Shown here: positions 18,247-27,608 of the stretch, piece by piece
Position numbering within the stretch: the first letter of the stretch is position 1
Layout of the letters: each line of letters opens with the position of its first letter
Assembly: GCF_900105125.1 (NCBI RefSeq)
Contig: NZ_LT629750.1
Coordinates: forward strand, 2,294,001 to 2,358,000
Direction: 5' to 3'
Length of the DNA: 64,000 nt
Origin: Bradyrhizobium canariense
GTDB taxonomy: Bacteria > Pseudomonadota > Alphaproteobacteria > Rhizobiales > Xanthobacteraceae
Position numbers and translations under genes: made by a program
The notes under the pieces: generated by a model
Database searches by the model: none
Told to the model about the DNA's origin: nothing
What the model saw: the letters and a program-made list of their open reading frames with translations, nothing else

Positions 18247-19362
18247 TTGAACCAGCAAGAGCGAACACTTGGCCAAGCGGTAGATGACGGCCGAGGTGCG
18301 GAAACGACCCGTGACGAGCCGGGCCATATTGTTGCCGCTCACCCGATGCCGGTACCGCTGCCTGTCGGAGCACAGTCGCGCGGTCGCCGTCGATTGCGAA
18401 TGGCGGTCGTAGTCCTCGCCGTTCTCGGCGCGGCCGGGGGCGGCGGTTTCTACTGGTGGAAGCAATCGCATCCGGCGTTGCCCGTCGGCATCGCCTTCGG
18501 CAACGGCCGGGTCGAGGCCGACGAGATCGACATCGACACCAAATTCGCCGGGCGGATTGCTGAACTGCACGCCGACATCGGCGACATGGTCAAGGCCGGG
18601 CAAGTGGTGGCCCGCATGGACACGCGCGACATTCAGCAATCCCTCAAGAAATCTCAGGCCCAGGTGAGCCAGGCGGAGCGCGCGATCGAGGAAGCCAACG
18701 CCAACCTCGTCCAGGCACGGACGCAGCAGACGCTCGCCGCACAGGAAATGGACCGTGCGCAAACCCTGATCAAGAACGGCTGGACGACACAGGAGACGGT
18801 CGATCAGCGGAAGCAGGCTCTGGACGGCGCCAACGCAGGATTAGCCGCCGCCGAGGCCAAGGTCGCCGAGGCCGAACATGCGCGCCAGGCATCGCAGCAC
18901 GATGCGCAGTTCTACACGGTCAACATCAACGACAATGATCTCGTCGCTCCACGTGACGGTCCCATCCAATACCGGATTGCGAATATCGGTGAGGTTCTGC
19001 CGGCCGGCGGCAAGGTCTTCACGATGCTCGATATCGGCTATGTCTACATGGACCTCTATCTGCCCACGCAAGAGGCCGGCCGCGTCAAGCTCGGAGCCGA
19101 TGCCAGGATCTTGCTGGATGCCTATCCGAACACGCCGATCCCGGCGAAAGTGTCCTTTATCGCAAGCCAGTCTCAGTTCACGCCGAAGACGGTTGAAACC
19201 CAGAGCGAGCGCGACAGGCTGGTATTCCGCATCCGGGTGCGGATCGACCCTGACCGCTCGAAGGCTCACGCTGACGCGGTCCGCAGCGGGTTGCCCGGCG
19301 TCGCGTATATCCGCTGGAATCCTTCGGTCGCATGGCCCGCCAATCTGCAGGGATCGCCATGA
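18247..19362 (+). CDS. HlyD-type membrane fusion protein of an ABC exporter
   Basis: A 371-residue periplasmic adaptor with a cytoplasmic N-terminus, one membrane helix at about 58-75 (MAVVVLAVLGAAGGGGFYWW), a lipoyl/barrel half (GRVEADEIDIDTKFAGRIAELHADIGDMV), a long coiled coil (about 125-220) and a second barrel half. It resembles E. coli YhiI, which works with RbbA and YhhJ. The start is a TTG with GGAG six bases before it; no ATG fits as well. The stop overlaps the next start by four bases. It would link the inner-membrane exporter to an outer-membrane channel; the substrate is unknown. Confidence 0.85.
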   Translation: MNQQERTLGQAVDDGRGAETTRDEPGHIVAAHPMPVPLPVGAQSRGRRRLRMAVVVLAVLGAAGGGGFYWWKQSHPALPVGIAFGNGRVEADEIDIDTKFAGRIAELHADIGDMVKAGQVVARMDTRDIQQSLKKSQAQVSQAERAIEEANANLVQARTQQTLAAQEMDRAQTLIKNGWTTQETVDQRKQALDGANAGLAAAEAKVAEAEHARQASQHDAQFYTVNINDNDLVAPRDGPIQYRIANIGEVLPAGGKVFTMLDIGYVYMDLYLPTQEAGRVKLGADARILLDAYPNTPIPAKVSFIASQSQFTPKTVETQSERDRLVFRIRVRIDPDRSKAHADAVRSGLPGVAYIRWNPSVAWPANLQGSP

Positions 19363-22115
19363 GCGGGAGCCCGGTCGCCCGGCTCAACGGCCTGACACAG
19401 ACATACGGCAAGGTCTGCGCGCTTGATCACGTCACGGTCGACATTCCATCGGACTGCATGGTCGGTCTGATCGGCCCTGACGGGGTCGGAAAGTCGACGC
19501 TGCTCGGAATCGTCGCCGGCGCCCGTCAACTTCAGTCAGGTCAGGCCATTGTCCTGGATGGTGACATATCCAGCAGCACGCATCGCACGTCGGTTTGTTC
19601 GCGCATCGCCTATATGCCGCAGGGGCTCGGCAAGAACCTTTATCCCGATCTCAGCGTGCGGGAGAATATCGAGTTCTTTGCGCGTTTGTTCGGGTTGTCG
19701 CATCTCGAGCAGAAGTGGCGAATTACCGAGTTGCTCGACAGCACTTCGCTGACGGAATTTGCCGATCGTCCGGCAAAGAAGCTGTCCGGCGGCATGCGCC
19801 AGAAGCTCGGCCTATGCTGTTCGCTGATTCACGATCCGGATCTTCTGATTCTGGATGAACCGACAACCGGCGTGGACCCGCTGTCCCGCCGTCAGTTCTG
19901 GGAATTGATCGATCGCATTCGTTCGCGTCGCCCCGGCATGAGCGTCATTGTCGCGACGGCCTATATGGAGGAGGCAGAGCAGTTCGACTGGCTGCTCGCA
20001 TTGAACGGCGGAAAAGTTCTTGCGACCGGCTCGCCGACGGAGATCAATGCGGCAACGAAGACCACGAACATAGAGGACGCGTTCATCGCCCTGCAACCCG
20101 AGCGGCAGCGCGACGGTCACCGCAAGCTCGTGGTCCCGCCGCGCGAGCACTCCTCATCCGAACCGATTATCGTGGCGCGCAATCTATCCTGTCGTTTCGG
20201 CGACTTCACGGCCGTGGACGGCGTGAATTTTTCCATCGAGCAGGGCGAGATATTCGGATTTGTCGGTTCCAACGGTTCGGGCAAGACAACGACAATGAAG
20301 ATGCTGACCGGCCTCCTGCCAGCCAGCGAGGGCGAGGCGCTGGTTTTCGGCAGGCCGCTCGATGCCAATGATCTCGATGCGCGCCGGCGCGTCGGCTACA
20401 TGTCTCAATCCTTCTCGCTCTATGGCGAATTGACGGTTCGGCAGAACCTGATCCTTCACGCCCGGCTGTTTCATCTCGATCCGGAAGTGGCGAGACAACG
20501 CATTGCCGATTTGACCGGAAAATTCGACCTCATCCCCTATCTCGACGAACGGGCTGCCGAGTTGCCGCTGGGAATCCGCCAGCGCGTTTCGCTGGCGGTC
20601 GCCATCGTGCATGGGCCGGATCTCTTGATCCTGGACGAGCCGACGTCGGGCGTCGACCCCCTCGCCCGCGACCAGTTCTGGGAGCTGCTGATCGATCTGT
20701 CGCGCAATCAGCGCGTGACGATTTTCGTATCGACCCATTTCATGAGTGAGGCCGCCCGCTGCGACCGCCTTTCCCTGATGCATGCCGGGCGCGTGCTCGC
20801 GACGGACACGCCGGCGGCGCTGGTCAAGGCGCGTCACGCTGCGACGCTTGAAGACGCCTTCATCAGTTACCTTGAAGCAGAGAGCGCCGACGGCAATCTC
20901 GCACCCAAGGGATCGCAGCCAATCGTCTCCGTGGCAGCCGTGAACGATGGCGAAAAACGCAAGGCCGCGCGGCAGGCACGCAGATCGGTGTTCTTTAGCG
21001 CACAGCGCCTGTTCGCGTGCACCGTCCGCGAAGGCCTGGAGTTGATCCGGGATCCCATCAGGCTGACATTTGCGCTGTTCGGAACGACCTTGCTCATGAT
21101 CGTGTTCGGCTTCGGCGTCTCGACCGACGTCAACAATCTGACGTTTGCCGTTCTCGATCGCGATCAAACCCACGAGAGCCGCGCCTATCTTGAGGAGGTA
21201 CGCGGATCGCCCTATTTCGTCGAAAAGCCGCCGCTTGCGGATTATGCCGATCTCGACAAGCGTCTGCAGAGCGGAGAGATTACCGCCAGCATCGAAATCC
21301 CTCCAGGGTTCGGCGAGAACATCAAGCGCGGACGGCCTGCCTGGGCGTCGGCCTGGATCGACGGAGCCATGCCGTTCCGTGCCGAGACGATCCGCGGCTA
21401 TCTGCAGGGAATGCACCAGCTCTATCTGACCGATCCGGTCATCAAAACCACCGTGCAACAGGCCGGTCCGCCGTCCGATATCGAAACCCGGTACAAATAC
21501 AACCAGGATTTCGACAGCGTCTACGCCATGGTCCCGTCGACCATTGCGCTGATGCTGGCGCTGTTTCCCGCGATCCTGATGGCTCTGGCGGTTGTCCGCG
21601 AGAAGGAGCTCGGTTCGATCACCAATCTCTATGTCACGCCGGTTACGCGGCTGGAATTCCTGGTCGGGAAGCAGCTTCCCTACGTCGCCGTTGCGCTGAT
21701 CAATTTTGCGATCCTGTTCACCATGGCGCTGCTGCTGTTTCAGGTGCCGCTCAAAGGCAGCTTTCCGATGCTGTTGTCCGGTGTCATCGTCTATGTGTTT
21801 GCGACCACCGGCTACGGGATGTTGATTTCGGCGTTCTGCAGCACCCAGATCGCGGCCTTATTCGGGACCGCGATCCTCACCATTCTTCCCGCCACGCAGT
21901 TCGCGGGCATGATGACGCCGGTATCGTCGTTGTCCGGCTTTGCGCGCGTCCTGGGGCGATGCTTCCCGATGTCCTATTTCCTTCCAATCAGCGTCGGCAC
22001 CTTCACCAAGGGACTGGGCTTTCAGGATATCGGCACCAACCTGCTGAGCCTGGCGGCGTTCGTTCCAATTCTGACAGGCCTGAGCCTGTTTCTGGTGCGC
22101 AAACAAGAGCGCTGA
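19359..22115 (+). CDS. RbbA-like ABC transporter: two ATPase domains fused to ABC-2 permease
   Basis: A 918-residue fusion. The first nucleotide-binding domain (about 1-235) has Walker A GPDGVGKST, signature LSGGMRQKL and Walker B LLILDEP. The second (about 265-500) has GSNGSGKTTT and LLILDEPTSGVDPL, with the signature weakened to LPLGIRQRV. The rest (about 540-918) is an ABC-2 permease with a large periplasmic loop and six hydrophobic segments. E. coli RbbA (YhiH) has this order. It forms an operon with the HlyD protein (4-bp overlap) and the second permease at 22132. Export of lipids, sterol-like compounds or toxic metabolites is possible; no direct evidence. Confidence 0.87.
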   Translation: MSGSPVARLNGLTQTYGKVCALDHVTVDIPSDCMVGLIGPDGVGKSTLLGIVAGARQLQSGQAIVLDGDISSSTHRTSVCSRIAYMPQGLGKNLYPDLSVRENIEFFARLFGLSHLEQKWRITELLDSTSLTEFADRPAKKLSGGMRQKLGLCCSLIHDPDLLILDEPTTGVDPLSRRQFWELIDRIRSRRPGMSVIVATAYMEEAEQFDWLLALNGGKVLATGSPTEINAATKTTNIEDAFIALQPERQRDGHRKLVVPPREHSSSEPIIVARNLSCRFGDFTAVDGVNFSIEQGEIFGFVGSNGSGKTTTMKMLTGLLPASEGEALVFGRPLDANDLDARRRVGYMSQSFSLYGELTVRQNLILHARLFHLDPEVARQRIADLTGKFDLIPYLDERAAELPLGIRQRVSLAVAIVHGPDLLILDEPTSGVDPLARDQFWELLIDLSRNQRVTIFVSTHFMSEAARCDRLSLMHAGRVLATDTPAALVKARHAATLEDAFISYLEAESADGNLAPKGSQPIVSVAAVNDGEKRKAARQARRSVFFSAQRLFACTVREGLELIRDPIRLTFALFGTTLLMIVFGFGVSTDVNNLTFAVLDRDQTHESRAYLEEVRGSPYFVEKPPLADYADLDKRLQSGEITASIEIPPGFGENIKRGRPAWASAWIDGAMPFRAETIRGYLQGMHQLYLTDPVIKTTVQQAGPPSDIETRYKYNQDFDSVYAMVPSTIALMLALFPAILMALAVVREKELGSITNLYVTPVTRLEFLVGKQLPYVAVALINFAILFTMALLLFQVPLKGSFPMLLSGVIVYVFATTGYGMLISAFCSTQIAALFGTAILTILPATQFAGMMTPVSSLSGFARVLGRCFPMSYFLPISVGTFTKGLGFQDIGTNLLSLAAFVPILTGLSLFLVRKQER

Positions 22116-22131
22116 AAACCGGGCAGGATGC

Positions 22132-23256
22132 ATGCGAAAACTTTCGAACATCTTTTGGCTCGGAACAAAGGAGCTTCGCAGCTTCATGAGCGACTTTGTC
22201 CTGCTGGGCCTTGTCGTTTATTCGTTCTCGCTTGCCGTGATCAGCCAGGCGGAGAGCTATTCGCAGGAGCTGCATAACGCTTCCATCGCGTTCGCCGACG
22301 AGGACCACTCGGAGATTTCGCATCGCATGGCGGCCGCGTTCCTGCCGCCCTATTTCAAGCCGGTGGTCCAGATTCAACAGCGCGATATCGACCGCCTGAT
22401 GAATGCCGGCCAGTACACGTTCGTCGTCGACGTGCCTCCGAACTTCGAACGTGATCTTCTTGCCGGCCGTCAGCCCGGCCTGCAGATCAACGTCGATGCG
22501 ACCGCGATGGTACAGGCAGGATTGGGATCCGGATATGCCCAGCAGATCGTCAGCACCGAAATCAGCGACTTCCTCTCGCGCTCCGAAACGATCGTCCAGC
22601 CTCCCGTCAATCTCGCGATCCGGGTCGCGTTCAATCCCAACGTGACGACGTCCTGGTTCTCGAGCGTGATGGGCATCATCAACAGCGTCAGCATGCTGGC
22701 TATCGTGTTGGCGGGCGCGGCGATCGTGCGCGAGCGCGAGCGTGGTACCATGGACCACCTCCTGGTGATGCCGCTCACGCCCTTTGAGATCGCGATGTCG
22801 AAGATCTGGGCGAATGGACTCGTGATCGCCGTGGCGGTGGCGTTTTCGCTCTATCTGGTCGTCCGGCTGACGCTCGGCATTCCGATCGCCGGCTCTATCC
22901 CGCTATTTCTGGTCGGCACGGTGCTCTATCTGTTCTTTGCAACCTCTGTCGGCGTCTTTCTAGGCACGGTGGCAAGATCGATGCCGCAGCTCGGCCTGCT
23001 CTACATGCTGGTCGCCGTTCCGATGAATCAATTGTCGGGCAGCTCCACCCCGCTGGAGAGCATGCCGCCGCTGCTGGCGAAGATCATGGAGGCGTCGCCG
23101 TCAACCCACTTCGTGTCGTTTGCACAGTCCATCCTCTATCGGGGCGCTGGATTTGGAGTCGTGTGGCCGCAATTCCTCGCCGTCACACTGATCGGTGCGC
23201 TGTTTCTCGGATTTGCTGTGCTGCGCTTCCGTTCCGTCGTCGCCCAGGCCATGTAA
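22132..23256 (+). CDS. ABC-2 type permease (YhhJ-like)
   Basis: A 374-residue permease with an N-terminal helix (about 20-40), a large extracytoplasmic domain (about 45-175) and five C-terminal helices carrying the ABC-2 motif ERERGTMDHLLVMPLTPFEIAMSKIWANG. It begins 16 nt after the RbbA-like gene and should pair with that protein's permease half to form the pore, as YhhJ does. Third gene of the exporter operon. Confidence 0.85.
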   Translation: MRKLSNIFWLGTKELRSFMSDFVLLGLVVYSFSLAVISQAESYSQELHNASIAFADEDHSEISHRMAAAFLPPYFKPVVQIQQRDIDRLMNAGQYTFVVDVPPNFERDLLAGRQPGLQINVDATAMVQAGLGSGYAQQIVSTEISDFLSRSETIVQPPVNLAIRVAFNPNVTTSWFSSVMGIINSVSMLAIVLAGAAIVRERERGTMDHLLVMPLTPFEIAMSKIWANGLVIAVAVAFSLYLVVRLTLGIPIAGSIPLFLVGTVLYLFFATSVGVFLGTVARSMPQLGLLYMLVAVPMNQLSGSSTPLESMPPLLAKIMEASPSTHFVSFAQSILYRGAGFGVVWPQFLAVTLIGALFLGFAVLRFRSVVAQAM

Positions 23257-23303
23257 GCCGCTGCAGGAGATGTCTGCCTTCAATATCTATTGCAGCGGCT
23301 CGC

Positions 23304-23321
23304 ACGCTGTTCAGACAGCGT
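23304..23321. terminator. Hairpin between convergent exporter and phosphoketolase genes
   Basis: Arms ACGCTGT/ACAGCGT of 7 bp with a TCAG loop lie midway between two converging stops. A second, wider inverted repeat (AGCCGCTGCA at 23256-23265, TGCAGCGGCT at 23291-23300) precedes it. There is no clear T-run, so a bidirectional terminator role is only likely. Confidence 0.4.
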
Positions 23322-23348
23322 CAGTCGGACTGATGACGGGCCATCATT

Positions 23349-25760
23349 CTAGCCACCGTCACTTGCCCCTGTTCCGTACGGCCATTTCCAGTTGCTGATC
23401 TCGGGCATGTCCTCGCCGTGCGCGCAGATGTAGCGGCGATGTTCCTGCAAGCGGTCGAGCAACACCTGCTTCAGATGCGCCGCTGCGGTGGCAAGGCCCG
23501 GAACGCGATCGATCACCTCGATTGCGAGGTGAAAGCGGTCAAGCTCATTGAGCACAACCATGTCGAAGGGAGTAGTCGTCGTGCCTTCCTCGGCGAAACC
23601 CCGCACATGCATTCCGTCGTGATTGGCCCGGCTGTAAGTGAGGCGGTGGATCAGATGCGGATAGCCGTGATACGCGAAGATGACCGGCTTGTCGCAGGTG
23701 AACATGGCATCGAATTCCTTGTCGCCGATGCCGTGCGGATGCTGCTCTTTCGGCTGCAGCGTCATGAGGTCGACCACGTTGACGACGCGGATCCTGAGAT
23801 CGGGCAGCTCGCGGCGAAGCAGATCGACGGCGGCAAGCGTCTCGAGTGTCGGCACGTCGCCGGCGCATGCCATCACGACATCCGGTTCGAGCCCGCCGAC
23901 TTCGGTCCCGGCCCAAGGCCAGATTCCGATACCGGCGTCGCAATGCGTCGCCGCCTGCCCCATTGTCAGCCATTGCGGCGCCGGCTGCTTGCCCGCAACG
24001 ATCACGTTGATGCGATCATAGGTGCGCAGACAGTGATCGGCGACCCACAGCAGCGTATTGGCGTCGGGGGGAAAATAGAGCCGAACGATATCGGCCTTTT
24101 TGTTGGCAACGAGATCCACAAATCCAGGGTCCTGATGGCTGAAGCCATTGTGGTCCTGGCGCCAGACGTGGGACGTCAGCAGGTAGTTCAGGGACGCGAT
24201 CGGCCGCCGCCACGGCAGTGCGCGCGAGACCTTCAACCATTTGGCATGCTGGTTGAACATGGAATCGACGATGTGGACGAAGGCTTCGTAACAGGAGAAA
24301 AAGCCATGACGGCCGGTCAGGAGGTAACCTTCCAGCCAGCCCTGGCAAAGATGTTCGCTCAGCACTTCCATCACGCGGCCATCCTGCGCCAGATGGACGT
24401 CATAGGGTTCAATGCCCTCCATCCAGACGCGATCGGTGGCTTCGAACACCGCATCGAGCCGATTCGAGGCTGTCTCGTCCGGTCCCATGATCCGGAAGTT
24501 GCGCGCTTTGGCATTCAGCCGCATCACATCGCGCAGGAACTCGCCCAGCACGCGGGTAGCCTCCGCCTCCGGTGCACCGGCGTGCGGCACCTTCACGGCA
24601 TAGTCGCGGTAGTCCGGCAGGATGAGTTCGCGCTTCAGCAGACCGCCATTGGCGTGCGGGTTGGCGCCCATACGTCGCGCGCCGCGCGGCGGAAGCGCCT
24701 GTAATTCGTCGCGAAGCTGTCCCGCGCTGTCGAACAGTGCTTCCGGCTGGTAGCTGCGCATCCATTGCTCGAGCAATTTGAGATGATCGGGATTGCTGCG
24801 CGGGTCGGCAATCGGGACCTGATGGGCGCGCCAGAATCCTTCGACGCGAAGGCCATCGACCTCCTTCGGTCCAGTCCAGCCCTTGGGGCTTCGCAGCACG
24901 ATCATCGGCCATTTCGGCCGCTGCACCGAACCGCGCCCGTCGCGGGCTTCATTCTGAATGGTCTGGATTCGCTCGATCGCCGATTCCAGCGCTGCTGCCA
25001 TCAACCGATGCATCACCGGCGGATCGTCGCCCTCGACGAAAATCGGTTCGTGACCATAACCGAGAAAGAGGTGGCGGATCTCATCATCCGTCATCCGTCC
25101 TAGAACCGTGGGATTGGCAATCTTGTATCCGTTGAGATGCAGGATCGGCAGTACCGCGCCGTCGCGCGCCGGGTTGAGGAATTTGTTGGAATGCCAGGAG
25201 GCGGCGAGCGGGCCGGTTTCTGCTTCGCCATCGCCCACCACGCAGGCGACCAGAAGGTCAGGATTGTCGAAGGCCGCGCCATAGGCGTGCACCAGGGCAT
25301 AGCCGAGTTCGCCGCCTTCGTGGATCGAGCCGGGCGTCTCCGGCGCCGCGTGGCTCGGAATTCCGCCGGGAAACGAGAACTGCCTGAACAGCTTGCGCAT
25401 TCCGTCGGCGTCGCGACCGATATCGGGATAAATCTCGCTGTAGGTTCCTTCGAGATAGGTGTTCGCCACCATGCCCGGCCCGCCATGGCCCGGACCGCAG
25501 ATATAAATCATATCGAGATCGCGCTGCTTGATGAGCCTGTTCAGATGGGCATAGACGAAGTTGAGGCCGGGCGTGGTACCCCAATGGCCCAGCAGGCGCG
25601 GCTTGATGTGCTCAGCCCGCAGCGGCTCCCGCAACAGCGCGTTGTCGAGCAGATAAATCTGCCCGACCGATAGATAGTTCGCGGCGCGCCAATAGCGATC
25701 GAGCAAAACCAGATGGTCATCGCTCAATGCGGAGTTTCCGGCTGGCAAAGCTTGTTCCAT
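23349..25760 (-). CDS. xfp: Phosphoketolase (xylulose-5-P/fructose-6-P)
   Basis: An 803-residue thiamine-diphosphate enzyme, the usual length. Characteristic stretches are [38 protein letters not shown] and [21 protein letters not shown]. It splits xylulose-5-P (and often fructose-6-P) with phosphate into acetyl-P and glyceraldehyde-3-P (or erythrose-4-P). Here it could draw on Calvin or pentose phosphate sugars to give acetyl-P and ATP when respiration is limited. Transcribed alone, with a FixK-type box 73 nt upstream of the start. Confidence 0.95.
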   Translation of the reverse strand: MEQALPAGNSALSDDHLVLLDRYWRAANYLSVGQIYLLDNALLREPLRAEHIKPRLLGHWGTTPGLNFVYAHLNRLIKQRDLDMIYICGPGHGGPGMVANTYLEGTYSEIYPDIGRDADGMRKLFRQFSFPGGIPSHAAPETPGSIHEGGELGYALVHAYGAAFDNPDLLVACVVGDGEAETGPLAASWHSNKFLNPARDGAVLPILHLNGYKIANPTVLGRMTDDEIRHLFLGYGHEPIFVEGDDPPVMHRLMAAALESAIERIQTIQNEARDGRGSVQRPKWPMIVLRSPKGWTGPKEVDGLRVEGFWRAHQVPIADPRSNPDHLKLLEQWMRSYQPEALFDSAGQLRDELQALPPRGARRMGANPHANGGLLKRELILPDYRDYAVKVPHAGAPEAEATRVLGEFLRDVMRLNAKARNFRIMGPDETASNRLDAVFEATDRVWMEGIEPYDVHLAQDGRVMEVLSEHLCQGWLEGYLLTGRHGFFSCYEAFVHIVDSMFNQHAKWLKVSRALPWRRPIASLNYLLTSHVWRQDHNGFSHQDPGFVDLVANKKADIVRLYFPPDANTLLWVADHCLRTYDRINVIVAGKQPAPQWLTMGQAATHCDAGIGIWPWAGTEVGGLEPDVVMACAGDVPTLETLAAVDLLRRELPDLRIRVVNVVDLMTLQPKEQHPHGIGDKEFDAMFTCDKPVIFAYHGYPHLIHRLTYSRANHDGMHVRGFAEEGTTTTPFDMVVLNELDRFHLAIEVIDRVPGLATAAAHLKQVLLDRLQEHRRYICAHGEDMPEISNWKWPYGTGASDGG

Positions 25761-25826
25761 GGGAGCGCCTCTTGTCGTTGTTCAGATGGTGCTGCAAGGG
25801 AGTTAACCCGGTCCCGTCAATTCCGT

Positions 25827-25840
25827 TTGATCCAGAGCAA
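25827..25840 (-). promoter_or_regulatory. FixK-type box (one mismatch) upstream of xfp
   Basis: TTGATCCAGAGCAA matches TTGA-N6-TCAA except for G in place of T in the second half-site. It is centred 73.5 nt before the start at 25760. Confidence 0.5.
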
Positions 25841-26048
25841 TAAAGATTGCTCCACCCCTTACCGACAAGGAGGCAGAAAACCGGCGATGTCATCAAACAA
25901 GAACGCCAGATAAATAATACTGTCACGAATTGAGACGATTGCGCCTCGCCGGCGCTGATCTGCGACGTCGATTGCCAGCGCTTCCCGACGCTCACGGCCG
26001 AAAAGCAATCAGGCCTGCCTAATCTTTCACCGGCGCTGGCGAGGCCGC

Positions 26049-26480
26049 TCACGCCGGTCGTTGTGCGCATTGCGCCAGCGCACGCATGACATCGTTGCGC
26101 GATATAATTCCTGAGAGCCGTTGCTCTGCATTCAAGATCGGAAGGCTTTTGATTCGATGCTCGACCATCAGCTGTAGCACCCGTGGTAGCCGCGTCGCGG
26201 CATCGACATAAATGAATTCCGGAGTCATGACGTCGGCGACCGTCTTTGACATCAGATCGTCATAGCTCGGCACCATGCGGGCTGGCGTAAAGGAAAAGCA
26301 GTTCAGAAAATCGAATTTGGTCACAAGGCCGACGATGTCGCCGTTGTCGCGGACCGGAAAGGCATTGAATCCATCTGCCTCGAACATCTTTTCCAGATCG
26401 CGCATCAAAACGTCCCGCGTCACGGTCTTCACCGTTCGCGTCATATATTCTCCAGCGGTCGCCTCAAGGAACCTATGCAC
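26049..26480 (-). CDS. CBS-pair protein
   Basis: A 143-residue protein made of two CBS domains: about residues 8-66 (AGEYMTRTVKTVTRDVLMRDL, then FNAFPVRDNGDIVGLVTKFD) and about 78-138 (VADVMTPEFIYVDAATRLPRVL, then SLPILNAEQRLSGIISRNDVMRAL). The start is taken as GTG at 26480 because GAAGGG lies 7 nt before it and it begins just after the upstream stress-protein gene; the frame is open further but that part is out of frame with a real gene. Probably an adenine-nucleotide sensor, co-transcribed with the universal stress protein. Confidence 0.78.
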   Translation of the reverse strand: MHRFLEATAGEYMTRTVKTVTRDVLMRDLEKMFEADGFNAFPVRDNGDIVGLVTKFDFLNCFSFTPARMVPSYDDLMSKTVADVMTPEFIYVDAATRLPRVLQLMVEHRIKSLPILNAEQRLSGIISRNDVMRALAQCAQRPA

Positions 26481-26506
26481 GGCAGTACCCTTCCATATTG
26501 GATCCT

Positions 26507-27334
26507 TTAGTGAGACAGGAAAGAACACCGAGATGACTCGGTCGTGAGGTGGCGCGTGACACCGCCGAGTATCCACTCGCGGAGTCGCGAGTGACCATAG
26601 GCGCCTGCAATCACCATTCCGGCGCCGACATTCGCGGCAATCCAGTCGAGTTGCCCGGTGACTTCTGCCGTCGCTTCCGGAACGACAGTGCTCGCTACAA
26701 TACCATGGCGCAGGAGCCAAGCCGCGACGTCCTCGACATGCGACAGCGCATCCGCGCGATAGGCGCCTTCCTCCGGAATTTCAGCGATCGCGACCTCTTT
26801 GGCCACGGCTAGGATCGGCAGCGCATCGAATATGGCCCTGCGCGCTTCTTTCACATCCTTCCAGGCCACCAATACGCTTCTCAGGTCGAGCCATTGGACA
26901 GTGGACGGGACAACGATGAGCGGTCGGCCCGCCCGCATCAGGAGATCGTTCGGATCGGCGGCGACACTAAGATCGACGACGGCTTCCTCCCGCGCTCCGA
27001 CCACAAGAACGTCCGCCGCCCGGGCTTGCTGGACCACGTAATTCGACGGCAAGGCCTGGGCGGAACGCCATTCGACGGATTTTACGCGCTTTTGAACCGA
27101 ACTGCGAAATTCCGCCTCGAGCTCCGACAGCCTTTTCCGGATCGCCTCGGCTTCCTGATCCAGAAGTTTTTGTGCATATTCGCCCTCAGCGAAATACAAT
27201 GGCGCCCTCAGGTCTGAGGCTGCAATGCCGACGATCCGTGCCTCGAAGCGTTCGGCAATATCCCCGGCCACCGCGAGGCAGGCATCATTCGGCTGGTCTA
27301 GCGCCAAACTGACCATGACGGTTTTGTAATCCAT
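26507..27334 (-). CDS. Tandem universal stress protein
   Basis: A 275-residue protein of two Usp domains (about 1-140 and 150-275). The C-terminal one has the nucleotide motif GAYGHSRLREWILGGVTRHL; the first has DVLVVGAREE but lacks the full glycine motif. It is followed 26 nt downstream by the CBS gene, so both likely form one operon. A near-consensus FixK box lies about 98 nt upstream. Confidence 0.88.
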   Translation of the reverse strand: MDYKTVMVSLALDQPNDACLAVAGDIAERFEARIVGIAASDLRAPLYFAEGEYAQKLLDQEAEAIRKRLSELEAEFRSSVQKRVKSVEWRSAQALPSNYVVQQARAADVLVVGAREEAVVDLSVAADPNDLLMRAGRPLIVVPSTVQWLDLRSVLVAWKDVKEARRAIFDALPILAVAKEVAIAEIPEEGAYRADALSHVEDVAAWLLRHGIVASTVVPEATAEVTGQLDWIAANVGAGMVIAGAYGHSRLREWILGGVTRHLTTESSRCSFLSH

Positions 27335-27425
27335 CTCCCGCTCCGCTTCTGTGATCGCTGAAATGTCACTGGGCGAAATGCCCGCAATGCTGCTATGCAG
27401 TTTAAGCGGCGATTCCAGATCAAAC

Positions 27426-27439
27426 CTGACCTAGATCAA
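27426..27439 (-). promoter_or_regulatory. FixK-type box (one mismatch) between the stress protein and fixL
   Basis: CTGACCTAGATCAA (reverse strand TTGATCTAGGTCAG) differs from consensus by one base. It is centred 98.5 nt from the minus-strand start at 27334 and 176 nt before fixL, so the stress gene is the more likely target. Confidence 0.5.
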
Positions 27440-27608
27440 CACGAGGCGCTCGCTTTGCGGATTGCCGGAGTTTGCGCGCACGAAATTCGTGTGGACCGTC
27501 TTTTATTTCAATAGGATAAGAGCTACGGATAATTTCGTCACACCGCACTCCTCGCTCTTGTCCGGATCTGCGGCCCAAAGCATTCGGGGAGCCCAAAAAG
27601 GGCGGATC

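Noticed and set aside
20184..21458. A 424-codon minus-strand frame opposite the RbbA-like gene
   Set aside because: The plus strand carries clear ABC ATPase motifs throughout; this frame is a shadow.
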